Program-made: the position numbers and the translations under genes
Notes under the pieces: model-generated
Told to the model about the DNA's origin: nothing
Database searches by the model: none
What the model saw: the letters and a program-made list of their open reading frames with translations, nothing else
Part shown: in pieces, positions 1 through 7,637 of the stretch
Position numbering within the stretch: the stretch's first letter is position 1
Layout of the letters: the number at the start of each line of letters is the position of its first letter
Source: CAZOOA01 sp964581355
GTDB lineage: Bacteria; Bacillota; Dethiobacteria; DTU022; UBA8154
Reading direction: 5' to 3'
DNA: 29,312 nt
NCBI GenBank assembly: GCA_964581355.1
Contig: CAZOOA010000033.1
Location: 1-29,312 of the forward strand

Positions 1-662
1 GCGAAATTTTTCTGCACAGCATCTTTACCCTTGACAATGCCCATATGGCCCGGCAACAAAAGCTCTACTTCTTCCAGGGCAGCGAGCTTGCGAACACTGT
101 TACCCAAGGTTGAATGGTCACCGCCAGGGAAATCAGTCCGGCCAATACTTCCCTGGAAGACTGCGTCCCCAGTAATCAATGCTTTTTCATCAGGGAAAAA
201 GAAACTAAGAGAACCCGGCGAGTGCCCCGGTGTAGTTAAAACCTGGATAGTATCCAGGTTCTCATCACCCAGCTCCAGGGTCCCTTCCTCGAGAAAAATA
301 TCTATGCCGGGCAGTGGGGGGCGCTTGCCCGTCATGCGCTCAAACAGCTGAGCCAAGACTTGCATGTGGGATTCTTCTTCCCGGTGCATTGCCACTTTGA
401 TGTCTTTTTGCTCTTTGATAGCAGTCACCCCCTCGCAATGGTCCGGGTGACCGTGCGTGCATAAAACCAGGTCAAGATCGTCCAGTGAAAAGCCATCGGC
501 CTGCATCGAGTCCAGCAGCATCTGGATGCACCGGGCTCCGGTTTCATTCTGAATATGCCCGGGGTCGATCAGGATTGTCTTTTGCCCGGCATAAAGATAC
601 GCATTGCAGTTGTTTCCCCTGCCCTGCCAGGGATAAATGAAAAGTTTTTCTGTCAGTTTCAC
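1..662 (-). CDS. MBL-fold metallo-hydrolase (3' end cut by window edge)
   Basis: The visible 220 residues form a metallo-beta-lactamase-fold hydrolase of the glyoxalase II-like group. Seen: the HxHxDH metal motif in THGHPDH (H70, H72, D74, H75), a third-motif His in TPGHSPGS (H147), the bridging Asp in TGDAVF (D166), GRTDFPGGD, and a late His in LPGHMG (H206). These make a binuclear metal site and an active hydrolase likely. The substrate cannot be read; thioester hydrolysis, as in hydroxyacylglutathione hydrolase relatives, is one possibility. The start is GTG at 660-662, preceded by AAGGAGGG with about 6 nt spacing. Only the last few residues and the stop codon lie outside the window. It diverges from the plus-strand gene at 765. 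No signal peptide is visible, so it is probably cytosolic. Confidence 0.9.
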   Translation of the reverse strand, partial: MKLTEKLFIYPWQGRGNNCNAYLYAGQKTILIDPGHIQNETGARCIQMLLDSMQADGFSLDDLDLVLCTHGHPDHCEGVTAIKEQKDIKVAMHREEESHMQVLAQLFERMTGKRPPLPGIDIFLEEGTLELGDENLDTIQVLTTPGHSPGSLSFFFPDEKALITGDAVFQGSIGRTDFPGGDHSTLGNSVRKLAALEEVELLLPGHMGIVKGKDAVQKNF

Positions 663-708
663 GATGTTCCCTCCTTAAACAAATGTGATTAAACATGTTA
701 AAATAGTA

Positions 709-737
709 TTGGAAAAATCACCTCGAAGTAATATTAT
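709..737 (+). promoter_or_regulatory. Candidate sigma-A promoter for the 765-3206 cluster
   Basis: TTGGAA (709-714), a 17-bp spacer and TATTAT (732-737) give a plausible -35/-10 pair. Transcription would begin near 744, about 20 nt before the GTG start at 765. The same A+T-rich stretch also contains TATAAT on the minus strand, which may serve the divergent hydrolase gene, although no good -35 accompanies it. Confidence 0.5.
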
Positions 738-764
738 AACATAAAATTCCGGGGAGTGATAAAG

Positions 765-1313
765 GTGAAAAAAATCAAATCAGCCAAGGAAATTGCCATG
801 GAGAAAACACAAAACATCCAGGGAAACCGGGAAGAGGCCAGAACGTTGGAACAAGAACAATATGTAAAAGCAGCTTCCATCCTGGGAAAATCCCTGATCC
901 AGGGCAAAACCGATTCGGGGCAGGTCCAGGAAGCCATCCAGCGTTATCCTGAAGCTTGCCGGGAAGCGGCTATTGATGCCTTAATCAAGACAGTACAGGC
1001 AGAAATCGACCTGGAAAATACTCCACAGGTCCTGGAGACCATCATGGCTTTAAAACCTGATGAAGAAACACGGACAGCCTGTGAAGGGGTCAGAAAGCTT
1101 TATGAGCAGTATCGTCAACAACGGGACCAAGCCCTGCAAGGCCTGGAAAAAAACGCCAGCCAATTCATGGAAAAGAAGCTGGCCAGGGAAGGCATCACCG
1201 GTTCTGCTATTGCCGGGTTTAACATTAAAAGCCAGGAACAATCCCAGGAAGTTGTTGCCGGTATCACTGCAGGGTACAGGAATATTTTAGCCCAAACCTT
1301 TCAAACTACTTAA
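765..1313 (+). CDS. Small helical protein of unknown function
   Basis: I do not recognise a function. The 182-residue product is charged and almost wholly helix-prone, with no signal peptide, membrane segment or cysteine cluster. It opens with MKKIKSAKEIAMEKTQ. The middle, around residues 105-140, is rich in Glu, Gln and Lys and could form a coiled coil. An in-frame GTG exists at 756, but it would overlap the GGGGAG ribosome binding site (751-756); the GTG at 765 sits 8 nt after it and is preferred. It is the first gene of a three-gene plus-strand set with a membrane protein and a P-loop NTPase, so a shared process is possible but unproven. Similar short N-terminal SA-EIAMEKT-like openings occur in uncharacterised clostridial proteins; that recollection is not checked. 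Confidence 0.75.
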   Translation: MKKIKSAKEIAMEKTQNIQGNREEARTLEQEQYVKAASILGKSLIQGKTDSGQVQEAIQRYPEACREAAIDALIKTVQAEIDLENTPQVLETIMALKPDEETRTACEGVRKLYEQYRQQRDQALQGLEKNASQFMEKKLAREGITGSAIAGFNIKSQEQSQEVVAGITAGYRNILAQTFQTT

Positions 1314-1333
1314 ACCTGCCGGGAGGAGATTAC

Positions 1334-1945
1334 TTGGAATATTTTTTCTTGATCTTCGCTATTTACTGGATATTCGGTTTCTGGGGCTTTTACGTGTCCC
1401 GCAAACAGCACATTCGTTTTTTTCGAGTAGCCAGGCAGTTTTATAATTCGCGCATAGACAGGCTGCAGCGACCTCCTTTTTCCAGCCTGGTAAAAGCTTT
1501 GGAAGAAAAAGAATACACTCGGGCTGTGCTGGGAATAGTTTCAATCAATTTCAACATGGTTGTGCTGCAGTTTATTATGGGGGTGTTTATTTTGGCCCCC
1601 TTTTTAGCCGGGTTTGCCGGGGCTATTACGGGGATGGTCTTTTCTTTTGGCAAGAAGGAAACTCTGTTCCCGTATGGTGTGCTAAACCTGCTTTTTGGGT
1701 TTGCCGCTTTCTCCACCAGTGGAGCGGTCGGTTTGATGGTAGGCATCGACTGGATATTTAACGAAATGGAAATTATTCAGGCGCTCTGGGGCAATGTCTC
1801 TTTAATTGTAACCGGTATGGCTATCTCCCTGATTTTTCTGGCAATTAACGGGTTAATAGAAGCGGCTGGGCCAATTTTTTATGATATTGAAAACATCCCC
1901 TCTATCGCGGCTGTGCGTAACAAGGAATACCTTTCCCTGGATTGA
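1334..1945 (+). CDS. Integral membrane protein, possibly SpoIIM/DUF95-like
   Basis: The 203-residue protein has a hydrophobic N-terminal segment (about 1-20), a basic linker (22-66), and further membrane segments at roughly 70-104, 112-138 and 155-182. Three features resemble the SpoIIM (DUF95) family: an Asn-containing entry to the second hydrophobic block (INFNMVVLQF), a Pro-x-Gly segment (LFPYGVLNLLFGF) where the family has its PHG-x-x-E motif, and INGLIEAAGPIF near the end, like the family's AA-x-IEA block. The match is remote and the family His/Glu pair is not kept. Start is TTG at 1334, with GGGAGGAG at 1321-1328. It lies 20 nt after the helical protein gene and 70 nt before the NTPase gene, so co-transcription is likely. 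Confidence 0.75.
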   Translation: MEYFFLIFAIYWIFGFWGFYVSRKQHIRFFRVARQFYNSRIDRLQRPPFSSLVKALEEKEYTRAVLGIVSINFNMVVLQFIMGVFILAPFLAGFAGAITGMVFSFGKKETLFPYGVLNLLFGFAAFSTSGAVGLMVGIDWIFNEMEIIQALWGNVSLIVTGMAISLIFLAINGLIEAAGPIFYDIENIPSIAAVRNKEYLSLD

Positions 1946-2015
1946 GCACATATACCTTCATTGAAAGCATAAACTAAATCATCTGGACAACAAAAAAACC
2001 GGAAGGGTGATTTGC

Positions 2016-3206
2016 ATGAAACAGGAATATGGGATCCAGAAAAGGTTTCCCGGGGCCAATTCGGCTTACGGGTTTTTTTCATACTATCATTATATTCTCT
2101 GGCCGACAATAAACAGACTCTTCATTCTAAAAGGAGGGCCTGGCACTGGCAAGTCGACTTTGATGAAAGAAATAGGACAGGATCTGTTAAGAGAAGGATT
2201 CAGCGTAGAATATCATTACTGCTCCTCTAACAGCCACTCCCTGGACGGCGTTGCTGTTCCCGCCCTGGGAGCAGGAGTCATCGACGGAACTGCTCCTCAT
2301 ATTAACGACCCGGTGTTTCCCGGCGTTTTTGAAGAAATCGTTGACCTGGGAACAGCTTGGGATAAAAGTATGCTGGGGAAAAACCGGGAAGATATTATCC
2401 AGTTGGGACGGGAAAAGGAACATTGCTTTGACCGGGCGTATACCTTTCTTTCTACGGCAAAACAATACCTGGATGCAGCATTAAAGGAACAGGAGAGGAT
2501 TGTTTCACCCAGGGTAAACTTTCTACATGGCCCAACAGGAAAAAACCGGGAGGTTGCCACGCAAATCAGGCACATAGTAAAAGAATTACTGCCTTCTACA
2601 CCGGGCAACGGCCAGGGCTCAGCCCGCAAACTTTTTATTTCAGCGATTACCCCGCAGGGACCTGTTAACCACCTGGATAACCTGGTGAAGTCTTACAGTT
2701 ACATTTACGTCCTTTCAGGTGAACCGGGCAGTTTAAAGCGTCGGATTGTGAAAAGTGTACGGGAAGCTGCCCTACATAATGGATTTGCCGTGGAAGACTT
2801 CTGCTGCGCCCTGGACCCTTACCAGATCGACCACCTGGGGCTGCCAGAGCTGGACACGGTAATTATCAACAGCAAAGAGCCTCATCTTCTTTTGAGCGAC
2901 AAAGCCAGAGGTGGGGGGAAAATAATACCTATTGAGATAGAAGGCGACCTGGATGATTCCAGGAGGAAAATAATAGATCGGTTTACGAGCTACTATCGCG
3001 AAGCTCTCCAGGAAGCTGTTGCGATGCTCCAGGAAGCCGGCAAGATTCATGACCAAATTGAATCATATTACATCCCTGCAATGGATTTTTCTATAGTGGA
3101 AACCCTGCGTCACAAAGTGCTGCAGTCCATATTGGAGCTGACACATAGCCCGGTTTTTGACTACCGAACAGCATCGGTTTTCAAAGGCAAACACGAAAAC
3201 AGTTAG
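2016..3206 (+). CDS. PRK06851-type P-loop NTPase, second P-loop degenerate
   Basis: This 396-residue protein looks like the PRK06851 family of tandem P-loop NTPases found in Firmicutes, whose role is not established. The N-terminal half keeps an intact Walker A, GGPGTGKST (residues 40-48), followed by YHYCSSNSHSLDGV and VIDGTAPH. After about 200 residues the pattern repeats: FISAITPQGPV, then GEPGSLKRR (235-243) at the place where a second Walker A is expected, then ALDPYQIDHLGLPELDTVIINS. The second P-loop has lost the Gly-Lys-Ser/Thr core, so only the first half should bind nucleotide normally. Start ATG 2016 follows GGAAGGG by 8 nt; GTG at 2007 would overlap that site. It is the last gene of the plus-strand set and faces the convergent lipoprotein gene across a hairpin at 3324-3370. 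Confidence 0.8.
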   Translation: MKQEYGIQKRFPGANSAYGFFSYYHYILWPTINRLFILKGGPGTGKSTLMKEIGQDLLREGFSVEYHYCSSNSHSLDGVAVPALGAGVIDGTAPHINDPVFPGVFEEIVDLGTAWDKSMLGKNREDIIQLGREKEHCFDRAYTFLSTAKQYLDAALKEQERIVSPRVNFLHGPTGKNREVATQIRHIVKELLPSTPGNGQGSARKLFISAITPQGPVNHLDNLVKSYSYIYVLSGEPGSLKRRIVKSVREAALHNGFAVEDFCCALDPYQIDHLGLPELDTVIINSKEPHLLLSDKARGGGKIIPIEIEGDLDDSRRKIIDRFTSYYREALQEAVAMLQEAGKIHDQIESYYIPAMDFSIVETLRHKVLQSILELTHSPVFDYRTASVFKGKHENS

Positions 3207-3323
3207 TTCTTGGTATAATAAAAAAACTCTGCAACTTACAAGAGATGCTTGTTTGACAACCTGGAGCTCGCAACAGTAACAAGAACAGCTTTCAATGTTT
3301 GCTAATTCGAAATACGATGAGAA

Positions 3324-3370
3324 AATAATTGAGCCTGACCGGAAAAAAATTGCGGCCAGGCTCAATTATT
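3324..3370 (-). terminator. Intrinsic terminator between convergent genes
   Basis: Arms AATAATTGAGCCTG (3324-3337) and CAGGCTCAATTATT (3357-3370) are perfect 14-bp inverted repeats around a 19-nt A-rich loop; two more G-C pairs form inside the stem after one mismatch. Read on the minus strand, the stem ends in AATTATTTT, a U-rich tail. The TAA stop of the lipoprotein gene (3369-3371) overlaps the arm. It may also end plus-strand transcripts of the NTPase gene, although the plus-side tail is less U-rich. Confidence 0.8.
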
Positions 3371-5210
3371 ACGGCAGGTTATTTGTTTCTATAGAAAGCT
3401 CATCGGGATTCTTTTCCGGGTCATGGGTTAAGATGGATAGAAAGGCTTCGGAGGGCTTAACCCGCCAGATGGTATTTTCCAGGCGGACCTCCCAGCGCTC
3501 CCGGGAAAGGTTGTATTCACCTTTACTGCCTCTAAGCAGGACAGACAGATCTACATGCAGCACATCATCTTTACCTTGTAAGATCTCCACGGAGAGTGCC
3601 CGGTCTTCCAGGGTTTCTATTTCATACTCCACAGGCCGGGTGTGCCAGTCATCCTTCCATTCAGGATAAATATGATAATCCATCTCGAAATCAGTAATAT
3701 GCCTGGAAAAGGCATCCTGCCAATCTCTTTTCCTGACGGCTTCCAAAAAAGCTTCCACCGCTTCTTCAGGGGTGCTGCTGGTGGCATCCAGACCCTGCTC
3801 CATGCGGGATCGTTCTAGTTCTTCTGCCAAAGCATCTGCCTCTTCCTCAGGCAGGAGCGCTTCCGGTTGATAATTATTTCCTGCATTCCAGAGCAAATAT
3901 TCATCGATTCCCAGCTTTAGTGCTACCTCGATTTGTTCCCGTATCTCCTTCGGGCCGTAGCGAATGTTGCCCCGGATCCAGGATGCGGTAAAATTCTGCA
4001 ACCAGGGCCGGATAATCGCCGGGTCTTCCAGGGCGGCATTTCGCTTGACCGAGTCGATCATAGCCCGTTTTACAGTACCACCGGGGTTGGCATCGGGCAC
4101 ATCAAAGCCAAAATAGCCGGGGCCGTAATGGCTGGGATAAACCATGGGACAGATAATGTCCACGTAAGGAGAAATGGCTTCCCAGGTCTGCCCGATGCGA
4201 TCGCTGTCTCCCCAGGAGGTGGCAATAACCCCGAAAACATCGGCAGAGAGAAAGACATCGTAATCTTCCAGCTTTTCACCGGCGTAAATAAGAAACTCAC
4301 GGATTACCTCGTCTTTTTCCAACTCGTCTTGTGCCGGATAGTACGCTTCCCTGTCTACCCGGTGCGCATTTTCGGGGAAACGGACATAATCAAACTGAAT
4401 TTCCTGGAAACCGGCCCGGGCCGCTTCCCTGGAAACAGCTATGGCATAATCCCATACTTTCCGTTGGAAGGGATCCACCCAGGCTGCACCACTGGGGTCG
4501 CGCCACAACCCGCCTTCGTTTTTGGTAATGGACCACTCGGGTCTTTTCTCAGCCAGATATGGGTCTTTAAATACCACAACCCGGGCAATGGTATAGATAC
4601 CTTTTTCATGCAGCTCGTCCACCACAGCTTCCAAATCCTTGATCGGGTGTGAACGATTGGCATTCAACTCCTGCACTATTTCCAGTTGGCTGTCATATGT
4701 AACATGCCCATGGTCATCTTTTACATCGATCACCAGGGAGTTGAGTTCTGTGGTCTTGACCATCTCCAGGATCGTTTCATACCTGGGATGGGCTACGCTG
4801 TGCCCCGTCACATAAAGGCCCCGGGCTTTTACAGGTTCTTTGTCCCTTCTTTCTTCAGGCAGAGGAACATAAAATTTGCCCAGTTTTTCCCGGCGTTCCT
4901 CTTCCAAGGCCTGACGCTTGGCTTCCTCTTCGGCCTGAAGCGCCTGCTCTTCCTGGCGTCTCGCCTCTTCCAATTCTTCTTCAGTAGGTTCATCTGACCC
5001 TTCATCTTCCTGATCAGAAGAATCAGGTCTTTCCTGGACTTCTGTTTCGTTTTCCTCAAGATCGGAAGGCGGAGCATCCGCTTCATCGGAATCCTTCCCG
5101 TACGTCATGCAGCCTGCAATTAAAACCGAAAAAAAGACCAGTAGCAAAAAAAATGACACACCCTGTCTGATCTTACTGAAGTAAAAATGGGGAAACCGAA
5201 ACATCGACAT
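3369..5210 (-). CDS. Lipoprotein with glycoside-hydrolase-like (DUF4015) domain and NTF2-like tail
   Basis: A 613-residue surface lipoprotein. Residues 17-34 are a hydrophobic signal ending in the lipobox LIAGC (C34). Residues 38-115 form an acidic, Glu/Ala/Arg-rich linker likely to be a coiled coil. Residues about 129-450 look like the putative glycoside hydrolase family DUF4015 (pfam13200): RGLYVTGHSV, LVIDVKDDHGHV, ARVVVFKDP, EIQFDYVRFPE (D274), FLSADVFG (D324), CPMVYPSHYGPGYFG and LLWNAGNNY. These Asp residues are catalytic candidates by analogy with TIM-barrel hydrolases. A substrate is not established; cell-wall or exopolysaccharide is a guess. Residues 478-595 (STPEEAVEAFLEAVRKRDW... 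then two beta-rich blocks) resemble an NTF2/DUF4878-like module. ATG 5210 follows GAGGAGG by about 8 nt. It is monocistronic by appearance, convergent with the NTPase gene. Confidence 0.88.
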   Translation of the reverse strand: MSMFRFPHFYFSKIRQGVSFFLLLVFFSVLIAGCMTYGKDSDEADAPPSDLEENETEVQERPDSSDQEDEGSDEPTEEELEEARRQEEQALQAEEEAKRQALEEERREKLGKFYVPLPEERRDKEPVKARGLYVTGHSVAHPRYETILEMVKTTELNSLVIDVKDDHGHVTYDSQLEIVQELNANRSHPIKDLEAVVDELHEKGIYTIARVVVFKDPYLAEKRPEWSITKNEGGLWRDPSGAAWVDPFQRKVWDYAIAVSREAARAGFQEIQFDYVRFPENAHRVDREAYYPAQDELEKDEVIREFLIYAGEKLEDYDVFLSADVFGVIATSWGDSDRIGQTWEAISPYVDIICPMVYPSHYGPGYFGFDVPDANPGGTVKRAMIDSVKRNAALEDPAIIRPWLQNFTASWIRGNIRYGPKEIREQIEVALKLGIDEYLLWNAGNNYQPEALLPEEEADALAEELERSRMEQGLDATSSTPEEAVEAFLEAVRKRDWQDAFSRHITDFEMDYHIYPEWKDDWHTRPVEYEIETLEDRALSVEILQGKDDVLHVDLSVLLRGSKGEYNLSRERWEVRLENTIWRVKPSEAFLSILTHDPEKNPDELSIETNNLP

Positions 5211-5384
5211 GAAAAGTACTCCTCCTCTAAGCTTTCACTGCACTGTTATTGAAATAAATGTAACTGAATTTCCACGAAAAGTCGAGCCCTATAATTAAAC
5301 CAAAGCGGGGATAAAAACATCCTTTTTTCAACCTTGCTCGATATTGTTTCATTTTTTGGCTGATTAAATTTTTTTCAACATTTT

Positions 5385-6323
5385 TTACAACAACCGGGAG
5401 AGCAAGGCAGCCAGGATCATGGCTGCACCGGTAATTTGGTAGGTCTGGATGGTCTTGGCATTGGCCTCTACCAGGCGGGGAATATTGTCATAATAGCGAG
5501 AAGCAACTTTAACCGCACGGATTGCCAGGGGTAGGCCTGCAAAAGTCAGCAGCCAGAAGATATTTCCTGTAACCAGGACCAGAACCAAAATGGAAAGATA
5601 CGCCGCAGCAAAAAGAGCCCTGTATATCCAAATGCTTTTCTCCTTGCCCAGGCGTACCACCAGGTTTTGCTTGTTCCCCATGGCATCGGCTTCCACGTCG
5701 GGATACTGGTTGATCCAAAGCACATTGGCAATGATTAATCCGATCGGAAGCGAAGCCAGAATGACTTCAACAGGCAAAGTGCCGGCTTGTACCAGGTAGG
5801 TTCCGGATACTATCAGGGGACCAAAGGTAAGGCCTACTGCCAGTTCACCCAGGCCACGGTAGCAAAACTTAAAAGGTGGCAGGCTGTAAAAGCTGGCCAG
5901 GGCAACCCCGGCCAACCCGATCCAGAACACGGCCGGCTCCCGGAACAACACGATAATTACCCCTGACAAGCAGCCGCCCAGCATAGTCACAACAGCAATC
6001 AAGGATGTCTGCTGAAGAGTAAGCTTCCCCTGAACAATCGTCTTTTTGCCACCGCTAAAGGGGGTCTGCTTGTCCGGGGCTACAAAACGGTCGACCCCCG
6101 ATTGATAATCCACGTATTCATTAATGGCATTTTTACCAATTTCAATCAAGTAAATCCCCAGGAGGGTCCAGGCAAACCAGTACAGGCTAAAAACACCTTC
6201 CAGGCCGTAGGCCATGGCTGCAGCCAGGCCCATAGGAACTGTAGAGGCAATCCAGATCTTGGGATCAGCTAACTGCCAAAATCCTTTCCAGAAATTGTTT
6301 TTTTGTGCTTTTTTTTGATTCAT
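5385..6323 (-). CDS. UbiA-family prenyltransferase, MenA-like
   Basis: A 312-residue polytopic membrane enzyme of the UbiA superfamily, which moves a polyprenyl chain from its diphosphate to an aromatic or other acceptor. Two Asp-rich, Mg-diphosphate binding motifs are visible: NEYVDYQSGVD (N68, D72, D78) and NQYPDVEADAMGNK (N205, D209, D213). The TPFSGGKKTIVQGKLT stretch after the first motif is more like 1,4-dihydroxy-2-naphthoate prenyltransferase (MenA) than like archaeal DGGGP synthase or protohaem IX farnesyltransferase; the acceptor is nonetheless uncertain. Length is normal for the family. ATG 6323 follows AGGAAGGGG by 8 nt; an upstream in-frame start at 6377 lacks a binding site. It diverges from the chromate transporter genes. 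No menaquinone biosynthesis genes are adjacent. Confidence 0.88.
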   Translation of the reverse strand: MNQKKAQKNNFWKGFWQLADPKIWIASTVPMGLAAAMAYGLEGVFSLYWFAWTLLGIYLIEIGKNAINEYVDYQSGVDRFVAPDKQTPFSGGKKTIVQGKLTLQQTSLIAVVTMLGGCLSGVIIVLFREPAVFWIGLAGVALASFYSLPPFKFCYRGLGELAVGLTFGPLIVSGTYLVQAGTLPVEVILASLPIGLIIANVLWINQYPDVEADAMGNKQNLVVRLGKEKSIWIYRALFAAAYLSILVLVLVTGNIFWLLTFAGLPLAIRAVKVASRYYDNIPRLVEANAKTIQTYQITGAAMILAALLSRLL

Positions 6324-6425
6324 GGATGATTCCCCTTCCTGTTCCCAGCTTAAAATCACGGCATTAGCGCTGCACATAGATTAATTCGCTTTGGTGCGAC
6401 AAATCCCTTCTTTCCACTATTATTT

Positions 6426-6446
6426 TTGCCGGTTTTAAACTGGCAA
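6426..6446. promoter_or_regulatory. 21-bp near-perfect palindrome upstream of the chromate transporter promoter
   Basis: TTGCC-G-GTTT-T-AAAC-T-GGCAA is symmetric at 9 of 10 positions per arm. It ends 4 nt before the -35 element at 6450, within the divergent region between the prenyltransferase and transporter genes. The position and dyad symmetry suggest a regulator operator, but no regulator gene lies nearby and the protein is unknown. Confidence 0.45.
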
Positions 6447-6449
6447 TGT

Positions 6450-6478
6450 TTGCAAACCACCAAGGGCAGTGTTAAAAT
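6450..6478 (+). promoter_or_regulatory. Sigma-A-type promoter for the chromate transporter pair
   Basis: TTGCAA (6450-6455), a 17-bp spacer and TAAAAT (6473-6478). Transcription would start near 6485, giving a leader of roughly 43 nt before the ATG at 6528. Confidence 0.6.
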
Positions 6479-6527
6479 AAGCAAAGCATAATGAACAGGG
6501 GGGAAAGGGCACCAGCCCAAACCATCG

Positions 6528-7103
6528 ATGGACAATCCGGGAAATAACAAACAAAAGCCAAAAATGTGGCCTTTTTTTCTCCTCTTCTTTAAAATCGGCG
6601 CATTTACCATTGGCGGCGGCTATGCCATGATTCCCCTGATCCGGACTGAGATCATGGAAAGGAAAGGCTGGATCAGCGACCAGGAATTTATTGACAACCT
6701 GGCCGTAGCCCAATCCATTCCCGGGCCAATTGTGGTCAACTTTTCTATTATGACAGGTTTTCGCCTCCTGGGTCTAAAAGGTGCCTTGTTTGGACTCTTG
6801 GGGACCATCCTCCCCTCCTTCTTAATAATCCTGTCCATTGCGGCTTTTTTGTGGGAATACCAGCATATCCCTGTTGTGCAGGCTGCTTTTAAAGGAATAA
6901 AGCCCGTCATTGTAGCCCTGATCGCTGCTGCTGCTTTTAAAATCGGAAGGCATGTTTTTGTCCAGCTGGATCGCCTGCTATTATTCTGTGTTTTCCTGTC
7001 CGGGCTTTTATTTATTGGACTACACCCCATCCTGGTCATACTGGCCGGTGCTGCAGCCGGCCTGATCCGGCCCATTTTTCAGCCCAAATCCAAAAAGGAG
7101 TAA
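6528..7103 (+). CDS. Chromate transporter, N-type half (monodomain CHR)
   Basis: A 191-residue membrane protein of the CHR/ChrA superfamily (PF02417), half the size of classical ChrA. Seen: the N-terminal block FFKIGAFTIGGGYAMIPLI, RKGWISDQEF, and the hallmark AVAQSIPGPIVVN, followed by several hydrophobic helices and KGIKPVIVALIAAA. Monodomain CHR proteins usually come as adjacent pairs that act together, as here. Classical members export chromate from the cytoplasm; whether this pair moves chromate or another anion is not shown. No ribosome binding site sits at the normal distance: the nearest purine-rich run (GGGGGGAAAGGG, 6498-6509) is 18 nt upstream of ATG 6528, and an in-frame stop at 6492 excludes a much longer protein. 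The second half starts 6 nt downstream. Confidence 0.9.
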   Translation: MDNPGNNKQKPKMWPFFLLFFKIGAFTIGGGYAMIPLIRTEIMERKGWISDQEFIDNLAVAQSIPGPIVVNFSIMTGFRLLGLKGALFGLLGTILPSFLIILSIAAFLWEYQHIPVVQAAFKGIKPVIVALIAAAAFKIGRHVFVQLDRLLLFCVFLSGLLFIGLHPILVILAGAAAGLIRPIFQPKSKKE

Positions 7104-7109
7104 GCGGTT

Positions 7110-7637
7110 ATGTTTTGGTTGCTGGTTAATCTTTACCTTTCATATTTTAAAATCGGACTGTTCGGTTTTGGCGGAGGTTACGCCATGATAACCTTAATGG
7201 AGCATGAGATTATTAAGGTCCACGGATGGATGTCTTTGTCCGACTTTGTCAGTATTATTGCCGTAGCGGAAATGACACCCGGTCCTATTGCCATTAATTC
7301 CGCCACCTTTGTAGGATACCAGGTAGGAGGCATACTGGGGGCAAGTATTGCTACCCTGGGTGTTGTTTCTCCCTCCTTGATTTTAATCATCCCGGCTGCA
7401 CGCTTGTTTATCCATTTCTATACCAACCAGCACCTGCAGCGCGCTATGGATGGAATTCAACCTGCAGTCATTGCCCTGATTGGGTTTGCCGCTTATGTCG
7501 TAGGTGAAAGCGCTTTTACCGATTGGATCGGTTTCCTGATTGCTCTGCCCGCCCTGTTACTGATTCTGCTGACCAAAATACACCCTCTTCTGATCATCGG
7601 CCTCGGCGCCTTGGCTGGAATCATTATCTATTTATAA
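7110..7637 (+). CDS. Chromate transporter, C-type half (monodomain CHR)
   Basis: The 175-residue partner of the preceding gene. It carries the same family marks: YFKIGLFGFGGGYAMITLM, HGWMSLSDF, and AVAEMTPGPIAINS with the conserved Pro-Gly-Pro, then a chain of hydrophobic helices ending near the C-terminus. ATG 7110 has an AAAAAGGAG site about 11 nt upstream, lying over the end of the first gene, so the two are almost certainly translated from one mRNA. The two halves are paralogous, consistent with an ancestral duplication. Expected to be in the cytoplasmic membrane, probably as a heterodimer with its neighbour. I see no clear plus-strand terminator after it: 7638-7825 holds nothing I can name. 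Confidence 0.9.
   Translation: MFWLLVNLYLSYFKIGLFGFGGGYAMITLMEHEIIKVHGWMSLSDFVSIIAVAEMTPGPIAINSATFVGYQVGGILGASIATLGVVSPSLILIIPAARLFIHFYTNQHLQRAMDGIQPAVIALIGFAAYVVGESAFTDWIGFLIALPALLLILLTKIHPLLIIGLGALAGIIIYL

Noticed and set aside
31..351. Plus-strand frame opposite the MBL hydrolase
   Set aside because: Antisense to a gene with all metal-binding motifs; no ribosome binding site.
3252..3280. TTGACA on the plus strand as a promoter
   Set aside because: The -10 position reads GTAACA and no plus-strand gene follows.
3933..4652. Open plus-strand frame of 239 codons opposite the glycoside-hydrolase lipoprotein gene
   Set aside because: It lies wholly antisense to a convincing gene, has no ribosome binding site and reads as shadow sequence with no family features.
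5281..5342. Possible riboswitch in the leader of the glycoside-hydrolase lipoprotein
   Set aside because: Only a TCGAGC/GCTCGA pair and a short GGAT/ATCC hairpin are visible; no known riboswitch core could be matched.
6528..7637. A split or frameshifted full-length ChrA
   Set aside because: Each half has its own start, the second has its own binding site, and paired monodomain CHR proteins are a known natural arrangement.
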